The notes: generated by a model from the letters alone, not told the origin. DNA of 64,000 nt from Pseudomonadota bacterium (GCA_029558635.1 JAKQEE010000052.1:702860-766859); one strand, 5' to 3'; positions 18,541-27,950 are shown, counted from the first letter of the stretch. Translations and numbers: made by a program.

Positions 18541-20043
18541 ATGCGGTTTTTGTCCCGTTCCTTTTTTCCTACCACCACCGCGGGGCGCTTTCTGTCCTGT
18601 TTTTTGATGGGGGCCGTTGGCGGCGGCGGGATGGGGCCGCTTTATCTGTGGCCGTCGCTTCTGATTGCCCTTAGTTTTTTCTGGATTATCCTGACCGACT
18701 TTTCGCGTCAGGCCCGCTGGAAATCTTTTGCCGCCGGATGGTTATTCGGATTCGGGTATTTTGTTTTTAGTCTTTACTGGATCGGCAATGCGTTGCTGGT
18801 GGACGGCAACCCGTATCTCTGGGCCTATCCGCTCGCTGTGGTGGGCTTACCTGCCCTCTTCTCCTTTTATCCGGCGTTTGCCGCTTTGATCTCGCGCAGT
18901 TTGCGCGGCGGGCGCAGCCTTCTGGCTTTTCTGGTTTATCTTGTCGCTATGATGCTGTTCGAATATTTGCGCGGGCGGTTATTTACCGGATTTCCATGGA
19001 ATTTGTTCGGCATGACGTGGACCGGCAATTTAGCAATGCTTCAATTCCTGTCTATCGGCGGCGTTTACACGCTTTCGTTCCTGACGATTTTCATGTTCTC
19101 GGTTCCGGCCTTTGCGTGGAAAGGGGAAAGCCCGAAAGTAGTCCGTTATGGTTTTCTGGTTGCGGCGATTGCCGTTGCCGTCGGTCTTTATATGTTCGGG
19201 GCGCAACGTCTAGCCGCTCACCCGACCGAATATAATAACAATGTCGTGGTCCAGATTATCCAGCCCAATATCGTACAGGCCGATAAATGGAACAGCGAAA
19301 AGATGTGGGACAATTACCGCGATCTACTGACCATTGTTCGAGCGGATGCCAAACTATCCCCCAAGGGGCCGAATCCGGTTCGCGTTCTGGTTATGCCGGA
19401 AACTGCCATTACCTACCATCATCTTGACACGCCGCAGGCGGTCGAGGCCATGCGCGGGGCGTTGATGCATTTCCGCGAGCCGACCTATGTTCTGACCGGT
19501 GCGTTGCTCAAGGATACGCATGGGTATCATAACAGTCTGGTTGCGCTGGATCAGGATGTTCACCAGATTTTCAGCTTCGACAAATTCCATCTGGTACCAT
19601 TCGGCGAATACATTCCGTTCCAGAAATATATTCCCATCGGGCCGATCACGAATTTTTCCGGTTTTGTCGAGGGACCGGGACCGCGAACCGTTATGCTTGA
19701 TGATATTCCCCCTTTCAGCCCGCTGGTCTGTTATGAGGTTATTTTTCCCGGTGAAGTGACCAGTGACAATCCGCAAAGGCCGGAATGGATCGTCAACGTC
19801 ACCAATGATGCGTGGTACGGGGTTTCGGCCGGTCCATACCAGCATCTGGCCCATGCTATTTACCGCGCGATCGAGGAAGGTGTTCCCGTCGTCCGCTCGG
19901 CCAATACGGGGGTTTCGGCTGTGGTAGACCCCTATGGGCGTCTGGTGACCGTGACCCCGCTTTTGAGCCCTTACAGTGCCGAGAGCCTTCTGCCTCTCCC
20001 CGCAGAGGCCCAGCCCCTCTATTCCCGCCTCAAAACTTACTAA
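18541..20043 (+). CDS. lnt: Apolipoprotein N-acyltransferase
   Basis: A 500-residue inner-membrane enzyme transferring the third acyl chain to lipoprotein N-termini. The first half has six to seven transmembrane helices. The nitrilase-like periplasmic domain carries the catalytic Glu287 (MPETAI), Lys348 (FDKFHLVPFGEY) and Cys397 (VCYEVIFP). The C-terminal helix of some Lnt proteins is not apparent: the chain ends soon after the nitrilase domain (PLYSRLKTY), which may mean a shortened C-terminus. It follows corC by three bases and is the last gene of the miaB-to-lnt run. Confidence 0.96.
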   Translation: MRFLSRSFFPTTTAGRFLSCFLMGAVGGGGMGPLYLWPSLLIALSFFWIILTDFSRQARWKSFAAGWLFGFGYFVFSLYWIGNALLVDGNPYLWAYPLAVVGLPALFSFYPAFAALISRSLRGGRSLLAFLVYLVAMMLFEYLRGRLFTGFPWNLFGMTWTGNLAMLQFLSIGGVYTLSFLTIFMFSVPAFAWKGESPKVVRYGFLVAAIAVAVGLYMFGAQRLAAHPTEYNNNVVVQIIQPNIVQADKWNSEKMWDNYRDLLTIVRADAKLSPKGPNPVRVLVMPETAITYHHLDTPQAVEAMRGALMHFREPTYVLTGALLKDTHGYHNSLVALDQDVHQIFSFDKFHLVPFGEYIPFQKYIPIGPITNFSGFVEGPGPRTVMLDDIPPFSPLVCYEVIFPGEVTSDNPQRPEWIVNVTNDAWYGVSAGPYQHLAHAIYRAIEEGVPVVRSANTGVSAVVDPYGRLVTVTPLLSPYSAESLLPLPAEAQPLYSRLKTY

Positions 20044-20132
20044 ATTCTTATGAAAAAGTTGGACTTTTCTGGCTTTTTCATGTAGTTTGGCCGGACAATC
20101 CGAATTAAACGGCAAAATACTGAGGTGTCATC

Positions 20133-20654
20133 ATGGGAAATTTTCTTAAGACTCTGGCAATTGGAGCCACTTTTTCTGCATCAGTCGGCTCCGCACAAGC
20201 AGGTTCGCCCCCTCGTGATATCTGCATTCTTGATGCTGAAAAGAGTGTTGCCACCATCTATAGCCGTACCGAGGGCAATGAATTTGCGTTCGAACTTAAA
20301 TCCGCCCGTCTTGTTCGCGGGCGTGATGTTTCTGAAACAGCCGATTATTACTGGGATAAAGCATGGGGGAGACCAGCGAAGCTGGAGCCTCTTACCATTC
20401 AGTTCGGGCGCAACGGCAGTTATTCGGCGGATACCTTGATGGCTGCACCGTACCAAAACAGAACAGAGATCGTACCTAAATATGGATCGGCCATACTTGT
20501 AAACATTACCGACTGGAAAAGTGGGGGATACGCCGTAGGCACTTGCGAAGAAATCGGCATGAAAGATGGGGAAACCCGTATTTCCGCGCCCATCGTTCAG
20601 CCCCTCGGACAATATGGTGCTTTTAAACTGTACGGTCCCGGACAAAGCCGCTAA
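20133..20654 (+). CDS. Secreted protein of unknown function (173 aa)
   Basis: I do not recognise the family. Residues 1-23 form a signal peptide (ending SAQA-G). The mature part of 150 residues has two cysteines (CILDAEK near 31 and GTCEEI near 138), probably a single disulfide, and a mix of beta-type segments. A GAGGTG ribosome-binding site precedes the ATG. It stands alone after lnt, with a terminator at 20663-20694, so it is a monocistronic unit. No enzymatic motif is visible. Confidence 0.75.
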   Translation: MGNFLKTLAIGATFSASVGSAQAGSPPRDICILDAEKSVATIYSRTEGNEFAFELKSARLVRGRDVSETADYYWDKAWGRPAKLEPLTIQFGRNGSYSADTLMAAPYQNRTEIVPKYGSAILVNITDWKSGGYAVGTCEEIGMKDGETRISAPIVQPLGQYGAFKLYGPGQSR

Positions 20655-20662
20655 TACAAAAC

Positions 20663-20694
20663 AAAGGGCCGGTACTATCCGGCCTTATTTGTTT
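20663..20694 (+). terminator. Rho-independent terminator of the 173-aa secreted protein gene
   Basis: An eight-pair stem (20665-20672 with 20679-20686, GGGCCGG paired to CCGGCC) with loop TACTAT, followed by ATTTGTTT on the plus strand. Confidence 0.75.
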
Positions 20695-20704
20695 CTGGGA
20701 AGAA

Positions 20705-20780
20705 TGGTGCGCGCTGAGAGGATTGAACTCCCGACCCACTCGGTGTAAACGAGTTGCTCTACCGCTGAGCTAAGCGCGCA
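20705..20780 (-). tRNA. tRNA-Val (anticodon UAC)
   Basis: A 76-nt cloverleaf on the minus strand with encoded CCA. The acceptor is TGCGCGC/GCGCGCA. The anticodon stem ACTCG/CGAGT holds loop TTTACAC, giving anticodon TAC. The D-arm and T-arm (GAGTTCAATCC) are regular. Confidence 0.97.
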
Positions 20781-20846
20781 TCAGAGATCAGCTTTCTACA
20801 AAGTTTTTCGACCAAGATCAAGCGTAAAAAATCACCATAAACCCAT

Positions 20847-20878
20847 AAAAAAACAGCCCGACCACGTGGATCGGGCTG
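20847..20878 (-). terminator. Rho-independent terminator of hupB
   Basis: Stem CAGCCCGA (20854-20861) pairs with TCGGGCTG (20871-20878); the minus strand continues into seven T residues (20853-20847). It ends the hupB transcript. Confidence 0.9.
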
Positions 20879-20902
20879 CCAAATCTTTTAGCGTTACAGG
20901 GA

Positions 20903-21181
20903 CTAACGTCCGTTAACGGTATCTTTCAGTTCTTTACCTGCTTTGAACTTAGGTTGTTTGGAAGCAGGGATCTTGATGGCTTCACCGGTGCGTGGGTTGC
21001 GACCAGTGGAAGCAGCGCGTTTTGCTACAGAGAAAGTTCCGAAGCCGACCAGACGTACTTCGTCGCCTTTTTTCAAGGCTTTGGAGATGCACTCAATCGT
21101 TGCTTCGATAGCTTCTTGAGCAGCAGCTTTGGTCATGTCGGTTTTTTTCGCAACGGCTTCAACCAATTCAGATTTGTTCAT
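20903..21181 (-). CDS. hupB: Nucleoid protein HU
   Basis: A 92-residue histone-like protein of the HU beta type. It has [11 protein letters not shown] at the N-terminus, the [19 protein letters not shown] core, and the DNA-bending arm [24 protein letters not shown]. It binds and bends DNA without strong sequence preference. It lies downstream of lon in the same direction, as in most alphaproteobacteria, with a 122-base gap that can hold its own promoter. A strong terminator follows. Confidence 0.98.
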   Translation of the reverse strand: MNKSELVEAVAKKTDMTKAAAQEAIEATIECISKALKKGDEVRLVGFGTFSVAKRAASTGRNPRTGEAIKIPASKQPKFKAGKELKDTVNGR

Positions 21182-21303
21182 AGTAACCCCTCGGGTTAGA
21201 AAGTTGAGTTAAAAAATAATTCCGCGGACCTCCGCTATCCCTTGAAAATCAAGGTTGGGCAGCGATTCGCAGAATCAATTTTTATGCTCTTTAAACAAAA
21301 ATC

Positions 21304-23736
21304 TCAATGACGAATTACACCTTTTTCCCCATTTTCTGCGGTTTTTGGGGATATTTCGTCGATTTTGGCCTCTTTTTCGCTGTTATCCACAGGCTGGATG
21401 GGTTCCGGCATGGTCACAAGAGCATGGGACAGCACTTCTTCAATCGTTCCCACAGCCACGATTTCCAAGCCTTTTTTGACGTTTTGAGGGATATCCTCCA
21501 AGTCCTTGGCGTTGTCTTTCGGAATCAGAACCTTGGTAATTCCGCCACGCAACGCGGCCAATAATTTCTCTTTCAATCCACCGATCTCAGTAACGTATCC
21601 ACGAAGGTTCACCTCTCCTGTCATCGCGATATCGCGACGCACTTCAATTCCGGTCAGCGCCGATACAATCGCCGTGACCATTGCCGCGCCGGCAGACGGT
21701 CCGTCTTTCGGTGTTGCGCCTTCGGGAACGTGAACGTGGATGTTCATTTCCTTTAAGGCATCATAGGAAATGCCCAATTGGTTCGAGCGTGATTTAATCA
21801 GCATCTCGGCCACGGTAATGGATTCTTTCATCACTTCTTTCAGGTTCCCGGTCGTCGAAACTTTGCCGTCTTTACCCGGCATCGTCACCGCTTCAATCGA
21901 GAGCAGATCACCACCGACCTCTGTATAGGCCAGACCGTTGACCACACCGATGCGGTTGATCTCTTCGACTTCGCCAAAGCTATAGCGACGGACGCCCGCA
22001 TATTTGCCAAGATTCTTTGGCGTGATGTGCAGGCTTTCACGTTTTTTCTGGAGGATTTCTTTGGTTGCTTTGCGGCACAGATTTGCCAATTCGCGTTCCA
22101 AATTCCGCACACCGGCTTCGCGCGTATAAAAACGGATCAGATCACGCAGGGCGGCATCGGTGATCGAGAATTCTTTTTTCTTCAAACCGGCATTCTTCAT
22201 TTGCTTGGCAATCAAATGCTGTTTGACGATCTGGAGTTTTTCATCTTCGGTGTAACCGGAAATACGAATGATCTCCATCCGGTCCAGAAGCGGACGCGGC
22301 ATATTGAGCGAGTTGGCCGTGCAAATAAACATCACGTCCGACAAATCGTAATCCGTTTCCAGATAGTGATCGTTGAAGGTTGCATTTTGTTCGGGATCGA
22401 GCACTTCGAGCAGAGCCGAGCTTGGGTCTCCTCTCCAATCCGAAGCCAGCTTGTCGATCTCGTCCAATAGGAAGAGCGGATTCGAGCTCTTCGCTTTTTT
22501 CATGCCCTGAATAATTTTACCCGGCATCGCCCCGATATAGGTGCGGCGGTGGCCGCGGATTTCGCTTTCATCACGCACACCACCTAGGGAAATACGCACG
22601 AAATTGCGGTTCGTGGCCTTGGCGATTGATTGACCCAACGATGTTTTACCGACACCGGGAGGCCCGACGAGGCACAGGATGGGCCCCTTGAGTTTGTTGG
22701 CACGTTGTTGAACGGCCAGATATTCCAAAATCCGGTCTTTCACTTTTTCGAGCGAATAGTGATCGGTATTGAGGATTTTCTCGGCGGCCTTGATATCCTT
22801 TTTGACTTTGGTGGCTTTTTTCCACGGGACCGAGAGCAGCCAGTCGAGATAGTTGCGCACGACGGTTGCTTCGGCCGACATCGGCGACATCATTTTCAGT
22901 TTTTTCAGTTCACCCAGAGCTTTTTCCTTGGCTTCTTTCGAGAACTTTGTCTGGTTGATGCGTTTTTCGAGTTCTTCCAGCTCGCCTGAACCACCCTCTC
23001 CGTCACCCAGCTCTTTCTGAATGGCCTTCATCTGTTCGTTCAGATAATATTCGCGCTGGGTTTTTTCCATCTGGCGTTTGACGCGGCCACGGATGCGTTT
23101 TTCAACCTGCAAGACTCCAATCTCGCCTTCCATCAGCGAGAAAATTTGCTCCAAAGCATCAACAACAGTTGGAACTTCGAGGAGTTTTTGCTTCTCTTCA
23201 ATTTTTAGAGTCAGGTGCGAGGCGATAGTATCTGCGAGTTTCGACGGCTCTTCGATTTGGCTGATCGACACAATGACTTCAGGTGGAATCTTTTTATTGA
23301 GTTTCACATACTCTTCAAACTGAGTCACAACCGCGCGAGCCAAAGATTCGAGTTCTGAGGACGAGGTTTTCCCTTCTTCAAACAGAATCGCTTCACCTTC
23401 AAGGTACGGATCGGTCGAAGTGAATTTCGAAACACGCGCACGGCGTTCGCCTTCGACCAGAACTTTCACCGTGCCGTCAGGCAATTTCAAAAGCTGCAAG
23501 ATTGTTCCGACCGTTCCGACATCATATAAGTCGCCCGGCATCGGATCGTCAACCGAAGGGGATTTCTGGGTAACCAGCAGAATCTGCTTTCCCGCATCCA
23601 TGACTTTTTCGAGGGCTGCCACCGACTTTTCACGACCGACGAACAACGGCACAATCATATGCGGGAACACCACTATGTCGCGCAGCGGTAGAACGGGGTA
23701 ATTTTGGGAGGAATCTGTCATTTTAAAACCGAGCAT
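21304..23736 (-). CDS. lon: ATP-dependent protease Lon
   Basis: An 810-residue AAA+ serine protease that degrades misfolded and regulatory proteins in the cytoplasm. It has the N-terminal substrate domain (residues 12-205), a coiled-coil linker, an AAA+ module with Walker A GPPGVGKT and Walker B LFLLDEIDK, and a C-terminal protease domain with the Ser-Lys dyad Ser681 (DGPSAG) and Lys724 (GGLKEKLL). The last 30 residues form a polar tail (EKEAKIDEISPKTAENGEK). The ATG at 23736 has AAGG upstream, while the ATG five codons later has none. clpX is not found between clpP and lon, where it usually lies. Confidence 0.98.
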   Translation of the reverse strand: MLGFKMTDSSQNYPVLPLRDIVVFPHMIVPLFVGREKSVAALEKVMDAGKQILLVTQKSPSVDDPMPGDLYDVGTVGTILQLLKLPDGTVKVLVEGERRARVSKFTSTDPYLEGEAILFEEGKTSSSELESLARAVVTQFEEYVKLNKKIPPEVIVSISQIEEPSKLADTIASHLTLKIEEKQKLLEVPTVVDALEQIFSLMEGEIGVLQVEKRIRGRVKRQMEKTQREYYLNEQMKAIQKELGDGEGGSGELEELEKRINQTKFSKEAKEKALGELKKLKMMSPMSAEATVVRNYLDWLLSVPWKKATKVKKDIKAAEKILNTDHYSLEKVKDRILEYLAVQQRANKLKGPILCLVGPPGVGKTSLGQSIAKATNRNFVRISLGGVRDESEIRGHRRTYIGAMPGKIIQGMKKAKSSNPLFLLDEIDKLASDWRGDPSSALLEVLDPEQNATFNDHYLETDYDLSDVMFICTANSLNMPRPLLDRMEIIRISGYTEDEKLQIVKQHLIAKQMKNAGLKKKEFSITDAALRDLIRFYTREAGVRNLERELANLCRKATKEILQKKRESLHITPKNLGKYAGVRRYSFGEVEEINRIGVVNGLAYTEVGGDLLSIEAVTMPGKDGKVSTTGNLKEVMKESITVAEMLIKSRSNQLGISYDALKEMNIHVHVPEGATPKDGPSAGAAMVTAIVSALTGIEVRRDIAMTGEVNLRGYVTEIGGLKEKLLAALRGGITKVLIPKDNAKDLEDIPQNVKKGLEIVAVGTIEEVLSHALVTMPEPIQPVDNSEKEAKIDEISPKTAENGEKGVIRH

Positions 23737-23787
23737 GAGACGACCTTTAAGGAATCTTGATCCAAGTTAGAGCATATACTGTGTAGC

Positions 23788-23803
23788 TTAACCAATTGGT
23801 TAA
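23788..23803. promoter_or_regulatory. Perfect 16-bp palindrome upstream of lon
   Basis: TTAACCAATTGGTTAA is its own reverse complement. It lies 52-67 bases upstream of the lon ATG, where a regulator dimer could affect the lon promoter. No known operator is recognised. Confidence 0.45.
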
Positions 23804-23828
23804 TGCGACCCAAAAAACAAGGGGCAAG

Positions 23829-23858
23829 TCGATCAAATTGCCTAAAATTCGATCAAAT
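23829..23858. repeat. Two direct repeats TCGATCAAAT, 20 bp apart, upstream of lon
   Basis: Identical 10-mers at 23829-23838 and 23849-23858, two helical turns apart and 30-odd bp upstream of the palindrome relative to lon. Possible activator binding sites; could also be chance in AT-rich DNA. Confidence 0.35.
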
Positions 23859-23873
23859 ATGGCTAATTCTGAT

Positions 23874-23902
23874 AAAAAATGGCCTCTTTTAGGCCATTTT
23901 TG
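23874..23902 (-). terminator. Terminator of clpP (symmetrical, may act both ways)
   Basis: Stem AAAAATGGCCT (23875-23885) pairs with AGGCCATTTTT (23891-23901) around loop CTTTT. The minus strand ends in a T run, closing clpP 36 bases after its stop. Confidence 0.85.
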
Positions 23903-23937
23903 GGGGTAAACAACCCTAATAATAGCGAGTACGCCTA

Positions 23938-24579
23938 TTATTTATCGGTTTTTGGCTTCACGTCGTCGCGGGATTTGACAACGTGGTCGACCAGACCGAG
24001 GTCTTTGGCTTCATCTGCCGAGAGCCATTTGTCACGGTCCATCAGTTCTTCCAGAAGTTTGTATTTCTGGCCGGTGTGGGTGACATAGGCTTCGGTCAGG
24101 ATCTTTTTCAAACGGATGATCTCCTGAGCCTGAATTTCGATGTCCGAGGCCATCCCCTGCGCTCCACCAGATGGCTGGTGGATCATGATGCGGGAATTAG
24201 GCAGGCAGAAACGTTTTTCCTTGGCGCCCGCCATCAGCAGGAACGAGCCCATAGAGCAAGCCTGACCGATACAGACGGTGGCCACGTCCGGCTTGATATA
24301 TTGCATCGTGTCGTACATCGCCAAACCGGAGCTAACCACGCCCCCCGGCGAGTTGATATAGAAGTAGATGTCCTTAGTCGGGTTTTCAGACTCAAGGAAC
24401 AGCAGCTGGGCACAGATCAGCGAGGAGACGTTATCGTTCACTCCGCCGACAAGGAAAATGATGCGCTCTTTCAACAGGCGCGAATAAATATCAAACGCGC
24501 GCTCACCACGGTTGGTTTGCTCGATCACAGTCGGAACGAGGTAGTTATTGTAAACGTCAATCGGGTCGCGGTCTCTCAT
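23938..24579 (-). CDS. clpP: ATP-dependent Clp protease proteolytic subunit
   Basis: A 213-residue serine peptidase forming the tetradecameric barrel that works with ClpX or ClpA. The triad is Ser109 (QACSMGSF), His134 (IMIHQPSGG) and Asp183 (DRDKWLS). The length and N-terminal start ([16 protein letters not shown]) agree with the family. It follows tig across a 155-base gap with a terminator for tig, so it has its own promoter. The next gene in this direction is lon; clpX is absent from this locus. Confidence 0.97.
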   Translation of the reverse strand: MRDRDPIDVYNNYLVPTVIEQTNRGERAFDIYSRLLKERIIFLVGGVNDNVSSLICAQLLFLESENPTKDIYFYINSPGGVVSSGLAMYDTMQYIKPDVATVCIGQACSMGSFLLMAGAKEKRFCLPNSRIMIHQPSGGAQGMASDIEIQAQEIIRLKKILTEAYVTHTGQKYKLLEELMDRDKWLSADEAKDLGLVDHVVKSRDDVKPKTDK

Positions 24580-24692
24580 TTTATTGCCTTTAAGAATAGT
24601 CGAATCAGAGGGTGGGTTTAATAGAACGGGTCAAGATTAGCCCGTGAGGTGGGATGTTGCAAGGGTCGAGCTGCTGATTTTACATTGCCATA

Positions 24693-24723
24693 AACAAAAA
24701 CCCCCGACGTGCATCGGGGGTTT
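24693..24723 (-). terminator. Rho-independent terminator of tig
   Basis: Stem AAACCCCCGA (24698-24707) pairs with TCGGGGGTTT (24714-24723), loop of six bases; the minus strand runs on into TTTTTG. Confidence 0.9.
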
Positions 24724-24734
24724 AACTTTTTATC

Positions 24735-26111
24735 CTATTTCTTTTTAGCTGCCGCTTTTTTCTTAGGCTTGGCGGCCAATTCCCCATCCTCGTCTTCGGC
24801 GGTCAAGTCGTCAATCGAGACTTCCTTGTCCGAGACTTTAGCTTTGGTCAGGATGAAATCCACAACCTTGTCTTCGTAGATCGGGGCGCGGAAGGATTCG
24901 ATCACTTGCGGGTTTTTGGAATAGAATTCCAGAACCTGTTGCTCTTGGCCCGGGAACTTACGAGCTTCGGCATAGATCGCTTTGTAGAGCTCTTCCTGAG
25001 AGACTTCAATTGTGTTGGCTCGGCCGATTTCAGCCAGAACCAGCCCCAAACGCACGCGACGCTCGGCAATCGGTTTCAGTTCGTCTTTATCCGCGTCGGT
25101 GATGTCTTCCCCAGCTTGTTTCTTCTCTTGCTCCATCTGGCGGACGATGGCGTTGTATTCCATCTCGACCATTGACGGTGGCAGGTCGAAGCTGTGGTTT
25201 TCATCAAGAACATCAAGCAAAGCTCGTTTCAGGCGCAAACGAGAAAGTTGGTCGTAGTCTTTCGAGATTTCTTTGACCACAGCGTCTTTCAATGTATCGA
25301 CATTTTCAAAGCGTAATTTTTGGGCCAGAGCATCGTCGATCTTCACGTCTTCCGGTGTGCGGAGTTCCTTGATATCGACATGGAAGATGGTCGGCTTGCC
25401 TGCGAGTTCTTTCACACCGTAATCTTCGGGGAAGGTTACATCTACATCCACGTGATCGCCGACTTTGTGGCCGATCAGCTGGTCTTCGAAACCGGGGATC
25501 AATTGACCGCTGCCCAGTTCGACATTCATGTCATGGCCGGACATGCCCGGAAGTTCAACTCCGTCTTTGGTTTTGCCGTGGAAATCAACGACGCACACAT
25601 CGCCGGTTTTGGCTCCACGAGCTTCTTCAACCTTCACGAAATCGCGGTTGTTTTTTGCGATATTTTCAAGCGTTTCCTGAATGACTTTGTCCTCGACTTT
25701 GGCAACCGGTTTTTCAACGGCTACTTTCGCAAGGTCCATGACCGCGAAAGTCGGCAGAACTTCAACTTTCATCGTATAGGTCAGGTCTTTGTTCTCGTCG
25801 AATTCTTCGCCGTCTTTCAATTCGATTTTCGGCTGCATGGCCGGACGGATTTCTTTTTGCTTCAGAGCGTCGGACGCCGTTTCCTGAACCAGCTTGTCGA
25901 GCACGTTGCCCAAAATCATCTGGCCGTAATGTTTCTTCAGAACAGGCATCGGGATTTTGCCCGGACGGAATCCGTCGATTTTGGCGCGCTGGCCATAAGC
26001 CACGAGTTCGGTTTCAACCTTTTTCTTAATGGCTGTGGAAGGAACCACAACCTCGATCTCTCTGGTCAACCCTTCTTCTTTCAAAACAGATACTTGCATT
26101 CTTTTCTTCAC
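24735..26111 (-). CDS. tig: Trigger factor chaperone
   Basis: A 458-residue ribosome-associated chaperone and prolyl isomerase. The ribosome-binding domain contains the signature GFRPGKIP near residue 50. The FKBP-type isomerase domain spans about 160-245 (GDVCVVDFHGK, then PGMSGHDMNVELGSGQLIPGFEDQL), and a helical C-terminal domain follows. A Lys-rich tail (KPKKKAAAKKK) ends the protein, as often seen in alphaproteobacteria. An ATG four codons inside (26099, MQVSVL) is an alternative start. It is the first gene of tig, clpP, lon, hupB. Confidence 0.97.
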   Translation of the reverse strand: MKKRMQVSVLKEEGLTREIEVVVPSTAIKKKVETELVAYGQRAKIDGFRPGKIPMPVLKKHYGQMILGNVLDKLVQETASDALKQKEIRPAMQPKIELKDGEEFDENKDLTYTMKVEVLPTFAVMDLAKVAVEKPVAKVEDKVIQETLENIAKNNRDFVKVEEARGAKTGDVCVVDFHGKTKDGVELPGMSGHDMNVELGSGQLIPGFEDQLIGHKVGDHVDVDVTFPEDYGVKELAGKPTIFHVDIKELRTPEDVKIDDALAQKLRFENVDTLKDAVVKEISKDYDQLSRLRLKRALLDVLDENHSFDLPPSMVEMEYNAIVRQMEQEKKQAGEDITDADKDELKPIAERRVRLGLVLAEIGRANTIEVSQEELYKAIYAEARKFPGQEQQVLEFYSKNPQVIESFRAPIYEDKVVDFILTKAKVSDKEVSIDDLTAEDEDGELAAKPKKKAAAKKK

Positions 26112-26129
26112 TTTCCAGTTTAATATTTA

Positions 26130-26214
<85 letters not shown>

Positions 26215-26280
26215 GGAAACAGCCCCGTCTTTTAGCGCAGAACGACTACCAAGCCAAGGGAAAACTATAGGATTGCAGGA

Positions 26281-27795
26281 TTATTCGTCAGTAGAGGAGT
26301 CTTCTTCCTCTCCGTCATCCGCCAGAAATTTCAGAACCGATGGTATTTCACTGGCGAGGTCTTCGGAAATCATACCGGGGCCGGCCAATTCCGAGGCCTT
26401 TCCGTGCATCCACACGGCGGCGCAAGCGGCTTCGAACGGCGTCAGAACGCGACGTGCCGCGAGGCCCGCAACCATGCCCGCCAGAACATCCCCTGTTCCC
26501 GCGGTGGCCAGCCACCCTGAACCGGTCGTATTGACGACTGCACGGCCATCGGGCGCGGCGACAACCGTGTCGGCCCCTTTGAGGACGATGATCGCTCCGG
26601 TCTTGGCGGCGGCGGCGGCGGCGCGTTCGACTTTGCTACCGTGGAAATTCGGGAAGATACGCTCAAACTCGCCTTCGTGCGGGGTCAGGATGCAATGCTT
26701 TCCTAGAGTTTTATAAAATGTTTTTACGTCGTCTTCAAAAATGGATAGCGCATCTGCATCCAGAACGCACAGGCGCTGCGGGTCTGACACAGCGGTTGCA
26801 TCGAACACAACTTTCTTGAGAGCTGCAGCATGATCAAGCCCCGCGCCCGGTCCAATCAGGATGACGTTGCGGCGCGGGTCTTTGTAATGCTCCTTGAAGC
26901 GGGCCATCTCAACCGACGGCTCGATCATCAGAGAAGGCGATGCCAAGCGATAGGATGTCAATGTATCTGGGTGGGCGGCCACGGTGACCAGCCCTGCGCC
27001 GACCCTCAGTGCCGCCATGGACGCCAGTGCGGATGCCCCCGTCATCACCCTCCCCCCCAGAACCACCACATGACCATGGTGATATTTATGGGTCCACAAG
27101 GCTTTGGTCGAGGCGTCTTCCTGCCATCCGTGGGAAGGGTCGTTTTCTTTCAGAATGGTTTTGCCGTAGGGCTTTAGGACTTCATCGGGAATTCCGATAT
27201 CCGCCACAACAATCTCTCCGCACGCCAGACGGCCCGGCATCAGGACATGGCCGATTTTTTTGCGGAAAAATGTAATGGTTAAATCTGCCTGCGGTGTGCA
27301 GGGCTGGCATTCCCCCGTATCGGCGTTTAGACCCGACGGTACATCAATCGCGACAATCGTACAGGGGGAGTGTTGCAGACTGAATAAAATTTCCTGTGCA
27401 TCTCCCGTGATCTCGCGTTCCAGTCCAGTTCCGAAGATCGCATCAACGACGATTCCGTCCTCAGGCAGTCGCAGTTCGTCGAGCGGGATAATATCATCAT
27501 TCCATTCGTCGGCAGCGCGGGCGGTCAGCCCGTCAAGTTCCTGGCGCTCCAGCTTGCACGAAACCGTGACGTCCCATTTCTTTTTCTTGAGTTCGGCGGC
27601 GACAATGAATCCGTCCCCGCCATTATTGCCGGCCCCGCAAATTACCAAAACAGGTTGTTTTTCATACCGTTCACGGATCGATTCGGCCACGGCCTTTCCG
27701 GCCTTTTGCATCATGGAATACAGGGTAACCTTTCCGCCTATTGCGTCAGATTCGGCCTGCTTCATCTGTTTAACGGAGAGAATCTCGGTGCTCAT
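26281..27795 (-). CDS. nnrD: Bifunctional NAD(P)H-hydrate epimerase/dehydratase
   Basis: A 504-residue fusion that repairs hydrated NAD(P)H. The N-terminal YjeF_N epimerase domain (residues 1-215) has the cofactor motif GAGNNGGDG near 55 and VVDAIFGTGL. The C-terminal ADP/ATP-dependent dehydratase of the ribokinase-like fold has LTPHEGEFERIF, VLKGADTVVAAPDG and GTGDVLAGMVAGL. The acidic tail DDGEEEDSSTDE is short and probably disordered. In this fusion nnrE is the N-terminal half. It is a single gene between tRNA-Leu and the tRNA-His region. Confidence 0.94.
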   Translation of the reverse strand: MSTEILSVKQMKQAESDAIGGKVTLYSMMQKAGKAVAESIRERYEKQPVLVICGAGNNGGDGFIVAAELKKKKWDVTVSCKLERQELDGLTARAADEWNDDIIPLDELRLPEDGIVVDAIFGTGLEREITGDAQEILFSLQHSPCTIVAIDVPSGLNADTGECQPCTPQADLTITFFRKKIGHVLMPGRLACGEIVVADIGIPDEVLKPYGKTILKENDPSHGWQEDASTKALWTHKYHHGHVVVLGGRVMTGASALASMAALRVGAGLVTVAAHPDTLTSYRLASPSLMIEPSVEMARFKEHYKDPRRNVILIGPGAGLDHAAALKKVVFDATAVSDPQRLCVLDADALSIFEDDVKTFYKTLGKHCILTPHEGEFERIFPNFHGSKVERAAAAAAKTGAIIVLKGADTVVAAPDGRAVVNTTGSGWLATAGTGDVLAGMVAGLAARRVLTPFEAACAAVWMHGKASELAGPGMISEDLASEIPSVLKFLADDGEEEDSSTDE

Positions 27796-27871
27796 GGTTA
27801 AAAATAATGACCGAAATTAACCCTTTTGTATAGTGCGTCTTTGGCATGTGTGTTTTTAGGAGAAAGCGGGA

Positions 27872-27892
27872 CGACCGATGGGACTCGAACCC
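27872..27892 (-). pseudogene. tRNA-His 3' fragment (T-arm and acceptor side)
   Basis: These 21 bases are identical to the T-arm/acceptor part of the intact tRNA-His (27956-27976), 84 bp away and in the same orientation. The remaining body of a tRNA is missing; instead there is an unrelated hairpin (GCGTGC loop GCACGC, 27894-27911) and an inverted copy of the T-arm core (GTGGGTTCGA at 27927-27936). It looks like an attachment-site remnant or an unequal-recombination scar. Confidence 0.6.
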
Positions 27893-27950
27893 CTGCGTGC
27901 TGATTGCACGCACTTTTTATATAAACGTGGGTTCGAAAAGCTTTGAAAAA

